Source: Taxillus chinensis
Taxonomy: Eukaryota > Streptophyta > Magnoliopsida > Santalales > Loranthaceae
DNA: 64,000 bases
Direction: 5' to 3'
Assembly (NCBI GenBank): GCA_023512835.1
Contig: CM042084.1
Span: 49,709,609 to 49,773,608, forward strand
Below are positions 54,945 through 64,000 of this stretch, piece by piece. The translations under genes were made by a program, and so were the position numbers. Positions within the stretch are counted from its first letter, which is position 1. The number at the start of each line of letters is the position of its first letter. The notes beneath the pieces are model-generated. The model was not told where the DNA came from, made no database searches, and saw only the letters and a list, made by a program, of their open reading frames with translations.

Positions 54945-55590
54945 TGGAGATTGAAAGCCTACAACAATGACAGGCTTGAACTGAAAAAGAGAAAAGGCCC
55001 ACAACAATGATGGTCTTGAATTGAAAACTGAAAGGCCCACAGCAACGATAGGCTCGAATTGAAAAATGGAAAAAGGCCCACAACAATGATGGTCTTGAAT
55101 TGAAAACTGAAAGGCCCACAGCAACGATAGGCTCGAATTAAAAAATGGAAAAAGGCCCACAACAACGATGGGCTTGAATTGAAAACGGATAACCCACAGC
55201 AACTATAGGCTTAAAGTGAAAACGGGAAAGCCCACAGCAACGATAGGCTTAAAGTGAAAATAGAAAAGCCCACAGCAACGATAGGCTTAAACGGAAAAAT
55301 GAAAGGCCCACTGCAACGATAGGCTTGAATTGAAAATGGAAAGCCCACAACAACGATAGGCTTAAAGTGAAAAGGGAAAATGAAAGGCCCAAACCAGATA
55401 GCAATCAAAATGGAAAGCCCACGGCAACGATAGGTTAAATTGCAAATGATAGCCCACAGCAACGATAGGCTTGAATTAAAAATGGATAGCCCACGAGAAC
55501 GAGGCTTGAATTGAAAAATGGTAGCCACAAAAACACATAGGCTTGAATTGAAAATGAATAGCCCACAAGAATGATGGGCTTGAATTGGGA
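54945..55590 (-). repeat. E 3' region tandem array, 37-38 bp unit, about 17 copies
   Basis: Same unit as B (GCCCACAGCAACGATAGGCT...). Near 55000-55160 a two-unit block is itself duplicated (the pair with AACAATGATGGTCTTGAATT and AGCAACGATAGGCTCGAATT), which shows recent higher-order amplification. 55385-55460 is irregular. Confidence 0.93.
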
Positions 55591-56570
55591 AGACTTGTTG
55601 GAGACATCAAATGGTATTTGGGGAAATGCTTTAAGGAATTGGTGAGTTTGGGAAGTAACCCAATTTAAGCTCCCTCTACGAGTTCACTCAAGGAGATCGC
55701 TCTACGAGGTGACCCAAAATGGGAAAAGGTTGTCGAGTGCCAAAAGGATGTGTTTAGACTTTGGGGCAATTGCAAGGAAAAAGTTGTAAAGTTGAACGAA
55801 GAAAGCTAGGATAGCTTGAAGAGAAGTTTGCTGAATATGAGCTCCTAGGATCTCTAGAGGCAGCAACATTCCTGCAATTACAGAGTATATTGAATGTATG
55901 CCAATGATGCATGGAATGCAATGTGCTGTATGTGGGGATGCATAAACCTCAATTTGTGGTGAAATACGATGCATTGAATGCCACGTGATGTATGCATTGA
56001 ATGCCACGTGATGTATCACTGAAGGTTTGGCTGTTGTTGGAGAGGTTGGCTAACATTCAACTTGTTGGGGAACAACGTTCTCTTTGGATGGAAAGTCCGT
56101 CCTGTCTTTGCTGGGGAACTCCCTGTTGTGCACGAAGGGTCTATTAAAATTCGCTTCACCATATTGAGGAGATTGATTTGACGGCTTCTCTGGGGATGGT
56201 GATATCCCGTGGAGATATGAGTACTCCGAATTGGGGGCTTTAAGTTGTTTGGGGATTTTGAGCTTGGCCCTACTCATAAGGTAATGCTAGAAGAGCTTAC
56301 TGGGGATTTAAGATGTTCTACTCAAATGTGAAATGAAAACGATGTAACATGATTAAAGAGATAAAAAGATTTTTGCTGGTTTAATTCCACAAAACATATT
56401 TATATCATAAAAAGTGTCCTATTGTCATAATCTGATAAATAGAATCGCAAGTCTTTAAAAGCATAATGTACAAATTTGATTCGAGTGTGCCAGGGGTTTG
56501 ACAAGTCTTCCACTTGTTTGCGTCCGTTTTTTGGATGATGTTGTCTCTCTGCTTGCAACGGACCCTATTT
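55591..56570 (-). other. E 3' untranslated region
   Basis: 55595-55812 matches B 18441-18656; from 55813 on it is E-specific and includes the region lost in B. A short direct repeat, GCATTGAATGCCACGTGATGTAT, appears twice at 55974-56016. Only short frames; no recognised gene. Confidence 0.6.
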
Positions 56571-57705
56571 GTTGTGGTCCTGATCCTTTCGATTTTTGAC
56601 TGAACGATTTCACCCTTCAAGATTTATTGTTGGCTTTGTATTTTACCCTTGGTGCCCTTTCGGGTTTTCACCAAGTCTGCCTTTGTTTTTCTTTTTTTGT
56701 CTTTTGTTGGAGCTTTGTATTTTACCTTTGGTGCCCTTTTGGGTTTTCACCAAGTCCGCTCATCAGAGAATGAGAATCTTGTTGGGAGACATGAGTGTTA
56801 AGCATAAAACTTTTTGACGGCGTCACTATTCACTGGATTAGGAAGCTCATCTCCGTCCATTTTGGCAAGGATCAATGCGCCTCCCAAGAATGCTTTTTTC
56901 ACAACATATGGGCCTTCATAATTGGGAGTCCATTTTCCTCAATGGTCATGCTGGATTGGCAAGATCTTCTTGAGGACAAGATCACCCTCTTGAAAGCTTC
57001 TGGGCTTCACCTTTTTATTGTAATTGTTCATCATTCTCTGTTGATATTGTGGTTGTCCTCTGAACCCTTGCGGGGTTGCCCTCAATTAAATTCAACTCTC
57101 ATAACGACTTTGGGCCCATTCGCTTCTTCGAGCTCGAGTATCCTTAAGTACTCGGAGGGGAAGGTATCTCCACTTCGACCGGTAGGACTGCTTCCATGCC
57201 ATAGACCAAAGAAAATGGAGTTGCCCCGGTCGATGTACGCACCGAGGTACGATAAGCACGCAAGCGTAAGGTAGCTTCTCGCCAATCTTTATACGTTTCG
57301 GTCATCTTTCCGATAATGTTCTTGATGTTCTTGTTGGCTGCCTCAGTGCTCCATTCATCTTTGGGCGATAGGGGGTCGAGTTGTGGTGTTGAATTTTGCA
57401 TGTTTCGCCCGACCTCCCATATCATCCGGCTTTCAAATTGGCAGCATTGTCCGTTATGATATGCTCGGGAAGACCATATCGGCATATGATGTTGTTCCGT
57501 ATAAATCAAAGTACCACAGCTTGTGTGACATTACCGTATGATGCTGCTTCTACCCACTTGGTGAAGTAATCAATGGCTACCAAAATGAAACGATGACCAT
57601 TAGACGCTTTTGGAGATATTGGTCCGATAACGTCAATGCCCCAAAGTGAGAACGGCCACGGGGAGACCATCACGTGTAGTTTGGACGGCGGTACTTGAAT
57701 CTTGT
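56571..57705 (-). pseudogene. E integrase, core and C-terminus
   Basis: Minus strand: IITDNAANL with the intact second catalytic Asp at 57449-57451, EAANKNIKNIIGKMTETYKDW (57300-57360, catalytic Glu nearby), LRAYRTSVRTSTGATPFSLVYGMEAVLPVEVE (57165-57270), then SFQEGDLVLKK and GKWTPNYEGPYVVKKAF (56880-57000). Beyond it, a KPKRAPKVKYKA-like stretch occurs twice (56635-56765). Frameshifts at about 57290, 57400 and 57440. The first catalytic Asp is in 57586-57705, which is duplicated at 59037-59156. Confidence 0.85.
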
Positions 57706-59036
57706 TGTAAGGACCCGTACCTTGAGTTAGTCAGTTTTGCCTCCTGAGTAGAGTTTTTCTAGATTTTGACCTAGTAAATGGACTCCAATGAATTCACGTG
57801 CAAAAGGAAAGATGCTTAGAATGATGTCCTCTATCTACACGAAGTTCTAGGCCCAAATGGACATGTATGTGGGTGCACGTAGATATGGGTCCAATTCACG
57901 TGCAAGTGTGGTTGTCTTCTAAATGATGCAAGGAGGCTTGGGGTGAAGTTTGAGGGCATTTGGAGTGTGGGTAGACGGTGATTGGGGAGTTGAGTTGAAA
58001 TTGGGGTGGGGGATTTTTTTTGGATTTTTCCTTTGGTTTTGTCATTCCAATGTTCAACCCTTGGATTTCTTTCTCAAAGGACCATGTTGAAATTCATGGG
58101 TATTTTTGGCCTATATGGGTGGAAAGGTGTTAAGGTGCTTTGTGTGATCAAAACTATGTCGTTTTGATGCTGGATTCACTTAATCAAAACTACGTCGTTT
58201 TGATGTTGTGTTGTCTATATAAGAAAAAGAGTAGCTCTGTTTTAGGTTTAGGTGGTTCTCTTCAATGACGGCGTGCGTAGGAGAGAGGGAGGAGAGAGAG
58301 AAGGGGGGAGGAATTGGGTTCTTTCTTAGCATCTTGCTGGGGAGGACGGCGTTTAGCGCGGAGCAAGGAAGATCTGTTTTAAGGTAGGGGATTCTTCTTC
58401 CTAAGTCCTCCTCATCCCAGGGTCCTAGGGCGAGAATATGAGTTATATCTGGTTATATTATTTATATGTAAATTCATATAGGTGTGACCTTCTTATATGA
58501 ATGTTGGCCTTCAAAGGGTTTTTTTTGTTTTTGGTGTTTGTGTGATGCATGAAAAGTTTTTGATAAAATGGCGTATGACATGCCTGCTACATGTTTGATG
58601 AAATGCCTGTGTGAACTTAGCGTGTGTGTGTGCCCTTTATGTGTTTGGTATTATGTCCGGGGAGTGGTTGGACTTGTGGTTTAGTGTATGTAGTATGCTG
58701 GATGTTTGCTCTATGGCCTGAATGGCTGGGTTTGTGAGGGTGCGGGTGCACACCACAAGTGTTTGGTTGTATGCTTGAGTGACCATGGTGTGTGGTGTGC
58801 TTGCGTGGTATGGTATCTGGTCCGAAGAGGCGGTTAAACAACTTTGCGGACCTGAGAGGCGGTTAAACCAGGGCCTGAAGAGGCGGTTAAATCACTTGGT
58901 TTGGCCCGAAGGAAGGCGGTTAAATCACTTGGCCTGAAGAGGCGGTTAAATCACTTTGTGGAGGTTAAAGTGTGCACTTGGCAAGAGGGGGTTGTAATTG
59001 TTGATGTGGGTTTTTTTTTATGTTTGTTGAAATTAT
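57706..59036 (+). repeat. Truncated Tekay-type LTR inside E integrase
   Basis: Begins TGTAAGGACCCGTACC, the G1 LTR start, now in plus orientation. It contains AATTCACGTGCAA boxes (57790 and 57893), two ATCAAAACTA/GTCGTTTTGAT palindromes (about 58145-58205) and TCTATATAAG (58212). Further on, a GAGGCGGTTAAA unit repeats five or six times (58827-58945). The U5 end (GGGCGTGACA) is missing. It is flanked by a 120-bp direct repeat of E rather than a 5-bp TSD. Confidence 0.85.
58827..58945 (+). repeat. GAGGCGGTTAAA short tandem repeat in truncated Tekay LTR
   Basis: Five or six units of about 24 bp containing CCTGAAGAGGCGGTTAAATC. Corresponds in position to the GCCACGGGCTTCC and GCCACACAGGCATAA repeats of the 10754 LTR. 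Confidence 0.8.
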
Positions 59037-59500
59037 TGAAACGATGACCATTAGACGCTTTTGGAGATATTGGTCCGATAACGTCAATGCCCCAAAGTGA
59101 GAACAGCCACGGGGAGACCATCACGTGTAGTTTGGACGGCGGTACTTGAATCTTGTCGCCATAAATTTGACACTTGAGGCATTTGCGCACATATTCAATG
59201 CAATCTTTTTCCATGGTGACCCAATAGTAGCCCATTCGCATGATTGGTCTTGTTAATGCATGTCCGTTTGCATATGAACCACATTCCCCTTCGTGCACTT
59301 CTTTCATGATTTGTGTTGATTCTTCTTTTGCCACACACCGCAATAACACCATGTCATGGTTTCTCTTATACAGAATTGAGCCATCAATATAATAGTTGGA
59401 CGCTGACCTTCGGGTATTTCTCTTATCAGATTCAGTGGCCTCTGCTGGGTATTCTTGCTTAAGCAAATATTGTTTGACGTCCTCAAACCAAGGTTTTTTG
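59037..59500 (-). pseudogene. E integrase, N-terminal part
   Basis: Starts from the duplicated block (VSPWLFSLWGIDVIGPI with the first catalytic Asp), then upstream MRMGYYWVTMEKDCIEYVRKCLKCQ and IMKEVHEGECGSYANGHALT, the His/Cys zinc-binding domain. DGSILYKRNHDMVLLRCV (about 59330-59390) is the usual lead from RNase H into integrase. Open from 59466 to 59037 in one frame. Confidence 0.85.
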
Positions 59501-60284
59501 CAGTATGTCCTTCAATGGCCATGCAATGTGCAGGAACATCTTGTATACGGATATCGAAAGACTGAACTTCCAATTTTGTGTCTAGTCGAATGAGGGAGGC
59601 TAGAGTTGCCAGCGTCAGGGAGCTGGTTGCATTCTCTGGGCATATGCTCGAATGTGATATCATCGAACTGCTCAACTCGTAACATATTTCCGATATGGGA
59701 TTAATTTGTGGTTTTGAGTCTCCCATTCACCCCTTACTTGAAAAATGATGAGTGCCGAATCGCCGAACACTCGTAATTTTTTGATTCCTTTGTGAATGGC
59801 TTCTTGAAGTCCCATCACACAAGCCTCATACTCTGCCACATTGTTTGTACAAGGGAAGGTTAGCTTTGCCGCCATGGGGAAATGTTCGCCTTTTGGGGAT
59901 ATCAGGATGGCCCCAACACCGTGACCTAAGAGACTAGAAGCTCCATCGAACCACATCATCCATATGTCTGATACTTCGGCCGAAATGATGTTAATGAGCT
60001 CATCTGAGAAGCCAATAGTCATGGGCTCAAAGTCTTCCAGCGCTCTATCTGCCAGATAGTCGGCTATCGTACTTCCTTTTATGGCTTTTTGAGGTACATA
60101 GATGATATCGTACTCCGATAGGATCAACTGCCATTTGGCGATTCTTCCAGAAATGGATGGTTTTTCCAAGAGATATTTGAGCGGATCATGCCTTGAAATC
60201 AGCCATGTAGTATGATAAAGAGTGTATTGCCTCAATCTTCTCGTTAACCAGACAAGAGCACAGTCAGCCTCTAGTTGTGCGTTC
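59501..60284 (-). pseudogene. E Ty3-type RNase H end and second RNase H
   Basis: [21 protein letters not shown] and [14 protein letters not shown] (60130-60250) close the first RNase [22 protein letters not shown] and [20 protein letters not shown], then [20 protein letters not shown] and [12 protein letters not shown] give the archaeal-type RNase H with its Asp and Glu residues. Open from 60403 down to 59672; a shift then leads to the degraded tail ending at integrase. Its N-terminus is replaced by Tekay RT at about 60285. Confidence 0.85.
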
Positions 60285-60836
60285 ATTAGATGCATGAACA
60301 CGGCAGGTGCGTTCGTGAGCCCAAAAGGCATCACTAACCACTCATAGTGTCCGTATCTGCACCTGAACGCCGTCTTAGGGATGTCTTCGCTCCTGACCCT
60401 CAATTGATGATATCCCGAACGCAGATCGATTTTTGAGAACCACCGTGCTCCACTCAGCTAGTCGAATAAGTCATCGATCCGCGGCAAAGGGTATTTGTTC
60501 TTTACCGTTACTTGATTCAGCTTCCGATAATCAATGCAAAGTCGCAACGAACCATCTGCCTTCTTAGCAAACAAGACCGGTGCACCCCAAGGTGAGGTAC
60601 TAGGACGGATAAAACCTTTATCTCCCAATTCCTTTATTTGCTTCTGAAGCTCCCGCAACTCAGCAGGTCCCATCCGGTATGCTACTTGTGAGATGGGTCC
60701 CACCCCTGGCAACAGTTCAACCGTGAACTCGATATTTCTATGTGGAGGCAACTCCAACAACTCCCCAGGAAAGAGATCCTGGAAATTTTCGACAACATCT
60801 GGCCACACCCTTTTCTCTAAGTTACCACTCCAGGGA
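60285..60836 (-). pseudogene. Tekay RT N-terminal half grafted into E
   Basis: [75 protein letters not shown] and [20 protein letters not shown], nearly the same as G1 3232-3800. It stops at FMHLMN, before the catalytic FIDD, and continues in the same frame into the Ogre RNase H. One TAG (60456-60458) replaces the Gln of DLFDQLSGA. At the gag side the junction falls in ACC shared by both parents (about 60827-60836), and gag and RT are in different frames. The product would lack the RT active site. Confidence 0.88.
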
Positions 60837-61246
60837 CTAAGCATAAGTCTTGTGGGCTGGTCATACTATAGCTGTCAATGCCTTCTACGGCCTTCAATCT
60901 TTCCTCGAGTCGGCGTAGAGCGAGTGACTCTATTTTCCTGTGGAGCTGGGGAACCCACCGCTTCCATTACATTTCCTGGTGCGGGCATAGTGAAATGAGT
61001 TTGATTTGGGGTAGGAGGTTATGCCATAGCAGGATGGTATGTGGGTGCCTGGCTTGGAGCCAGGTTGGGTGACTGAACAGCCTCCTGTCCCTGCTCTTGA
61101 TGGTGATTGGTAGTTCCCCCGGTCGGAATTCTTCCTCTTTCTTCAGTCAATTTTGTGAGCATTTCCATTATTGCAGACATTTGCCCCTGTAAGGTTTGTT
61201 GTGACTGTTCCAACCCCATGAGTCTGTTCTCTGTTTCTTCTGCCAT
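60837..61246 (-). pseudogene. E gag, N-terminal part only
   Basis: ATG at 61246 (MAEETENRLMGLEQSQQ). The frame is open to a TAA at 61019-61021 where B has CAA, then continues through NQTHFTMPAPGNVMEAVGSP, a frameshift near 60935, and ends at [10 protein letters not shown] (60837-60865), where Tekay RT begins. The gag core domain and zinc box are lost. Confidence 0.88.
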
Positions 61247-61559
61247 TGGCTGCGGTTGAGGTATTTGATTGAGCCGGGATCTGAGATTGTAAGAGTGCGC
61301 AATCCTGGAGGGAGGCTGCTACCCACCTGGGTACAAGGGAACTTTTATTTGATTTTTCATTTGATATGCATGTATGCATGAATGTCTATGCAGAGGGTTA
61401 AAGAAACAAACAACTTTATTGCAAACAAAACACACAATATAAACACTCAATGCAAACGTACAATGCCGAAATGCCATGTAAAATGAAAGTTATCACTACG
61501 TGATCTTAAGGCATTCTTCCGGTCATCTCCTAAGGAGCACGACGCCTCTTTCTCTGGGG

Positions 61560-62967
61560 TGGTCGTTTACCTGCTTCCTCCCTCTCGCTTCATTATCGTC
61601 TCGATCTATTTTTCCCTCAATGCAGCCTTTGAAGAGCTCCTTCTAGAGATGCTTCTAGCCTCTGGACCCGCTTGCCTTAAAGTCTGATTCTCCTGGAGGA
61701 TAGCCTTCATGTCCGAAGTTAGGCGTGGCTTGTGTTGTGCCCTCCAAGATATGTATGTTGGGAAAACACCAGGTTTTGAACTGTTGGGTTGAATCTTGTG
61801 TGGTGTGGACCATGCTTGATACATCTTCTTGCCTTCTTCTGTGAGCATGGTTCTGCTTGTAAGTGAAGTCACACTCTTCCATGCCAAAGAGCACGGGAAT
61901 AATCCGATGACGCCCCACTTGTCTTCCCACCTGCAATGGTGCATATGCGGTTCCTCCCCGGGGACCTAAAAGTGGAACCCAATTGTAGTCCCCAGCGGCT
62001 ATATGTCATGGAGACCACCGGCATCCAAGGAGCGATCCAGGTAATGTCGCTTCGTGAGGTTCCCCAACTTCTTTTTCCAGCTTTCAAAGTCTTTTGGTAG
62101 GCTCCACTTGCCTAGCAGAATATCTAGTAGTGTTGTGGCTGGTACTTGATAAACAACGAGGGAAATGATGAACACTACAGGGGAAATGACCTTGCAACCA
62201 AGTACATAGGAGAGGTAAGCACCCCATGAACTGTCCCGAGCCTTTACTCCTTAGGTAAGTAAGAGCTCGGATGGTTTCAGCCAAGATAGCAGGAGTAGGG
62301 TCACATCCTTTGAGCACCTGCTGGACCAAATCTACAATTGCCCCATCAATGTGGGCCGGTATCCTCGGGAAAATGACTAGCCCATATATAGCTAGTGTAA
62401 GCAATTTGTGTGCCTCCGCTTCTGTTGCAGTTTGTAATATCTCTTTGATTGTTGCCCATGGAAGATATTCGCGCCCACCGTAAGTTGTGACCGCCGGTGA
62501 GTCCCATACCTGGCTTTCCCATAATCTCGGCAAAGGCCCTTCGGCATGACCTTCTGGGCTCGCGGATAGATTTTCATTTTGTTTTCCACGGGGATATCCA
62601 GGAATCTTCTGTATTCTTCTATTGTGGGAACAAGATCTAGGATGTTGAAGTTGAAGCACCGCCGTCGAGGTTCCCAGAAATAAATGGCTGCCCCCGACAT
62701 ATCCGTATCGGCCGATGGCTCGATTACATGGAGCAAATCCCCAAATCGTTGTATGTATATACTTTTCCTTTCGTCGACCACTGCTTCCATATTGTCCGTA
62801 CCTCCTTAGTGTAGTCCAGTGATCTTCTATGACAACATGTTCGCTTTGTAGGCCTCTCCTGGCGGGAAATCTCCAAGGCGAAGTTGAATGTCTCCCGATG
62901 CTTGGGCCACTATCGTGACGGTCTCCTTGTCCTGCAGGCCTTTTAGGAGATGACTGAAAGTTGCCAT
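61560..62967 (-). pseudogene. E ORF1, Ogre-type
   Basis: ATG at 62967 (MATFSHLL). Frames: 62392-62790 (DERKSIYIQRFGDLLHV, LDLVPTIEEYRRFLDIPVENKM), 62084-62659 (AIYGLVIFPRIPAHIDGAIVDLVQQ, GCLPLLCTWLQGHFPCSV) and 61606-61944 (MYQAWSTPHKIQPNSSKPGV, ISWRAQHKPRL). Same protein as in A and B, with at least three frameshifts. The C-terminus is charged. Function unknown. 61247-61559 is the spacer to gag. Confidence 0.82.
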
Positions 62968-63601
62968 GCCTATATGAATGATGAATGTCATGTTATGCAT
63001 GATGATAGGTTAGGATGACAAGTCAGGATAAAGAATAAACCAATAGTAAAGACAGTCAAATGTGCAAGGGATGACTTAAGGACTACCCTACAAAACAAAG
63101 GTTAGCATGGCATGGAATGAGCAAACAAAATGTGGGTCAATACCCCTGATGGGCTTTTATTGCTACCCCTATCTTATTCGTTGGTTCCCAAACTTCCTCA
63201 ATAGAGGGCTCCGTACACCATGGGATTTACCGGAGGGGGATCCTAAAAGGACATGCCTTAAAAGAACCTCAAGCTTGAGTGAGGAGTCCGAGGCCCCATT
63301 GCGGATAATGATCGACACGCTGGGGACCGTACTGAACCTCGCTAACCTAAATTGTGCTAAACCCGGGTATAGGGTTATGCATGAATGTGACAAGTATGGA
63401 AAGCAGTAAATCACAACTATCATTGTAGTTAAAGCGCATAAATAAATCACAGTTTAAACGACAACTGTATTAAAAATAAATAAGTCACAATTATATCTAA
63501 AAATAACTTAGCATGACAGTTAAATATATACAACGACACAATTAAAAATAACCTCCTAAGTCCTAGTTCTAGACCTAACTCTCTAAAGTGTTCATTCTTA
63601 A
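62968..63601 (-). other. E untranslated leader
   Basis: Homologous to B 38953-39560; no convincing ORF. AT-rich close to the PBS. Confidence 0.65.
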
Positions 63602-63620
63602 GTCCCCAGCAGAGTCGCCA
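63602..63620 (-). other. E primer-binding site, Ogre type
   Basis: The element strand reads TGGCGACTCTGCTGGGGAC, two bases from the LTR. Best preserved of the three Ogre-type PBSs here. Confidence 0.9.
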
Positions 63621-63622
63621 GC

Positions 63623-64000
63623 TGTCATCACTGGTTTTCGTCCGGGCCCTTTTGGGGTGAGCTCAAACTAAACCAATGGTGAGAAATTTTAGAGTCGCCA
63701 CCAACTGTTTTTGGGGTACAGTTGGATACCCTCTACTTTGAGTAGTTTTAAGTGTATGGTCTGTGTTATCAGAGATGGGTTCAGGAGTTGGTTACGTGTA
63801 GGGAAGGATTAGCACCCCTACAGCACCCTTTTGGTATCTAATTTAGGAGGAGGAGGTTTGTATTTATACTGCTGTGACTAGACTAAATTTCCTAAGAAGT
63901 CTATGATTTATATTTGGCTAAGTTATTTGTCAAAGTTTATGGTTAAAATTGCTTTACCCTAAATTTCTAAAGGGAATCCTAAAAATTTGGGTTTTTGTGT
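63623..64000 (-). repeat. E 5' LTR, partial (runs off window)
   Basis: TGTCATCACTGG start; 378 bp match 51584-51961 with about six substitutions, mostly C/T or G/A at CpG or CHG sites. The rest lies outside the window. Confidence 0.94.

Larger units (their letters stand above)
51584..64000 (-). mobile_element. Element E: chimeric Ogre/Tat-type retrotransposon, right end outside window
   Basis: LTRs at 51584-54743 and 63623 onward; PBS and PPT present. On the minus strand the interior is leader, ORF1, gag 5' part, a Tekay RT segment, Ogre RNase H remnant, second RNase H, integrase (interrupted by a Tekay LTR piece) and 3' array. Close kin of B by LTR, ORF1, gag and 3' array. The LTR overlap differs at only about six positions in 378, so insertion is recent even though the interior is scrambled. 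Left TSD would be CTTCG (51579-51583). Confidence 0.92.

Noticed and set aside
58201..58260. Start of a host gene after the TATA box TCTATATAAG
   Set aside because: The box and its surroundings match the promoter of the Tekay LTR at 7535-7620 in reverse orientation.
1..64000. Host genes, tRNA, rRNA, DNA transposons with inverted ends
   Set aside because: I looked for these on both strands and every coding block could be tied to a retrotransposon domain or to repeat sequence; the tRNA-like matches are only primer-binding sites.

Overview
The window looks like intergenic heterochromatin of a large flowering-plant genome, probably a eudicot. Essentially all 64 kb is LTR retrotransposon sequence. 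I recognised no host gene, tRNA or rRNA. The evidence is four element groups told apart by protein motifs, primer-binding sites (PBS), polypurine tracts (PPT), long terminal repeats (LTRs) and 5-bp target-site duplications (TSDs): Tekay/Del-type chromoviruses (Ty3/gypsy, initiator-Met PBS, chromodomain), Tat/Ogre-type elements (Ty3/gypsy, extra ORF1 before gag, two RNase H domains, PBS TGGCGACTCTG), a SIRE/Maximus-like Ty1/copia element, and several orphan LTR pieces. Element letters used below are mine.

Nest 1 (1-50125). The outermost element is F, a minus-strand Ogre-type pol fragment (47864-50125). Copia element D (8057-47863, plus) sits inside F's integrase gene. D's 5' LTR is interrupted by G1, a near-complete minus-strand Tekay element (1-8056, left end outside the window). 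D's gag is cut at its zinc knuckle by a Tekay LTR (10754), assigned with less certainty to element C (minus, 12897-14962 plus 42199-42427). C's gag is interrupted by B, a minus-strand Ogre-type element (14963-42193, TSD TGTCC) that has ORF1 and gag but no pol. B's ORF1 is interrupted by A, a plus-strand Ogre-type element (21323-38126, TSD CCTGG). The order of insertion is therefore F, then D, then C and G1, then B, then A. Between 42428 and 45932 lie D's 3' non-coding end, two orphan LTR-like sequences and an unrecognised ORF.

Nest 2 (50126-64000). An orphan Tekay-like LTR and a short tandem-repeat patch lead into E, a minus-strand Ogre-type element (51584 to beyond 64000). E has LTRs with very few differences but a mosaic interior: part of a Tekay reverse transcriptase replaces Ogre protease and RT, and a truncated Tekay LTR flanked by a 120-bp duplication interrupts the integrase.

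No element appears able to move by itself: every coding region is frameshifted, stopped, truncated or chimeric. The longest open frames are B's gag, F's RT/RNase H and C's RT. The most interesting points are the pol-less but gag-bearing B, the in-frame Tekay/Ogre chimera in E, the shared 37-38 bp tandem arrays in the 3' regions of B and E, a candidate intron between protease and RT of A, repeated G-box palindromes in the Tekay LTR promoters, and signs of assembly or consensus error in A's right half and around 57.6-59.2 kb.
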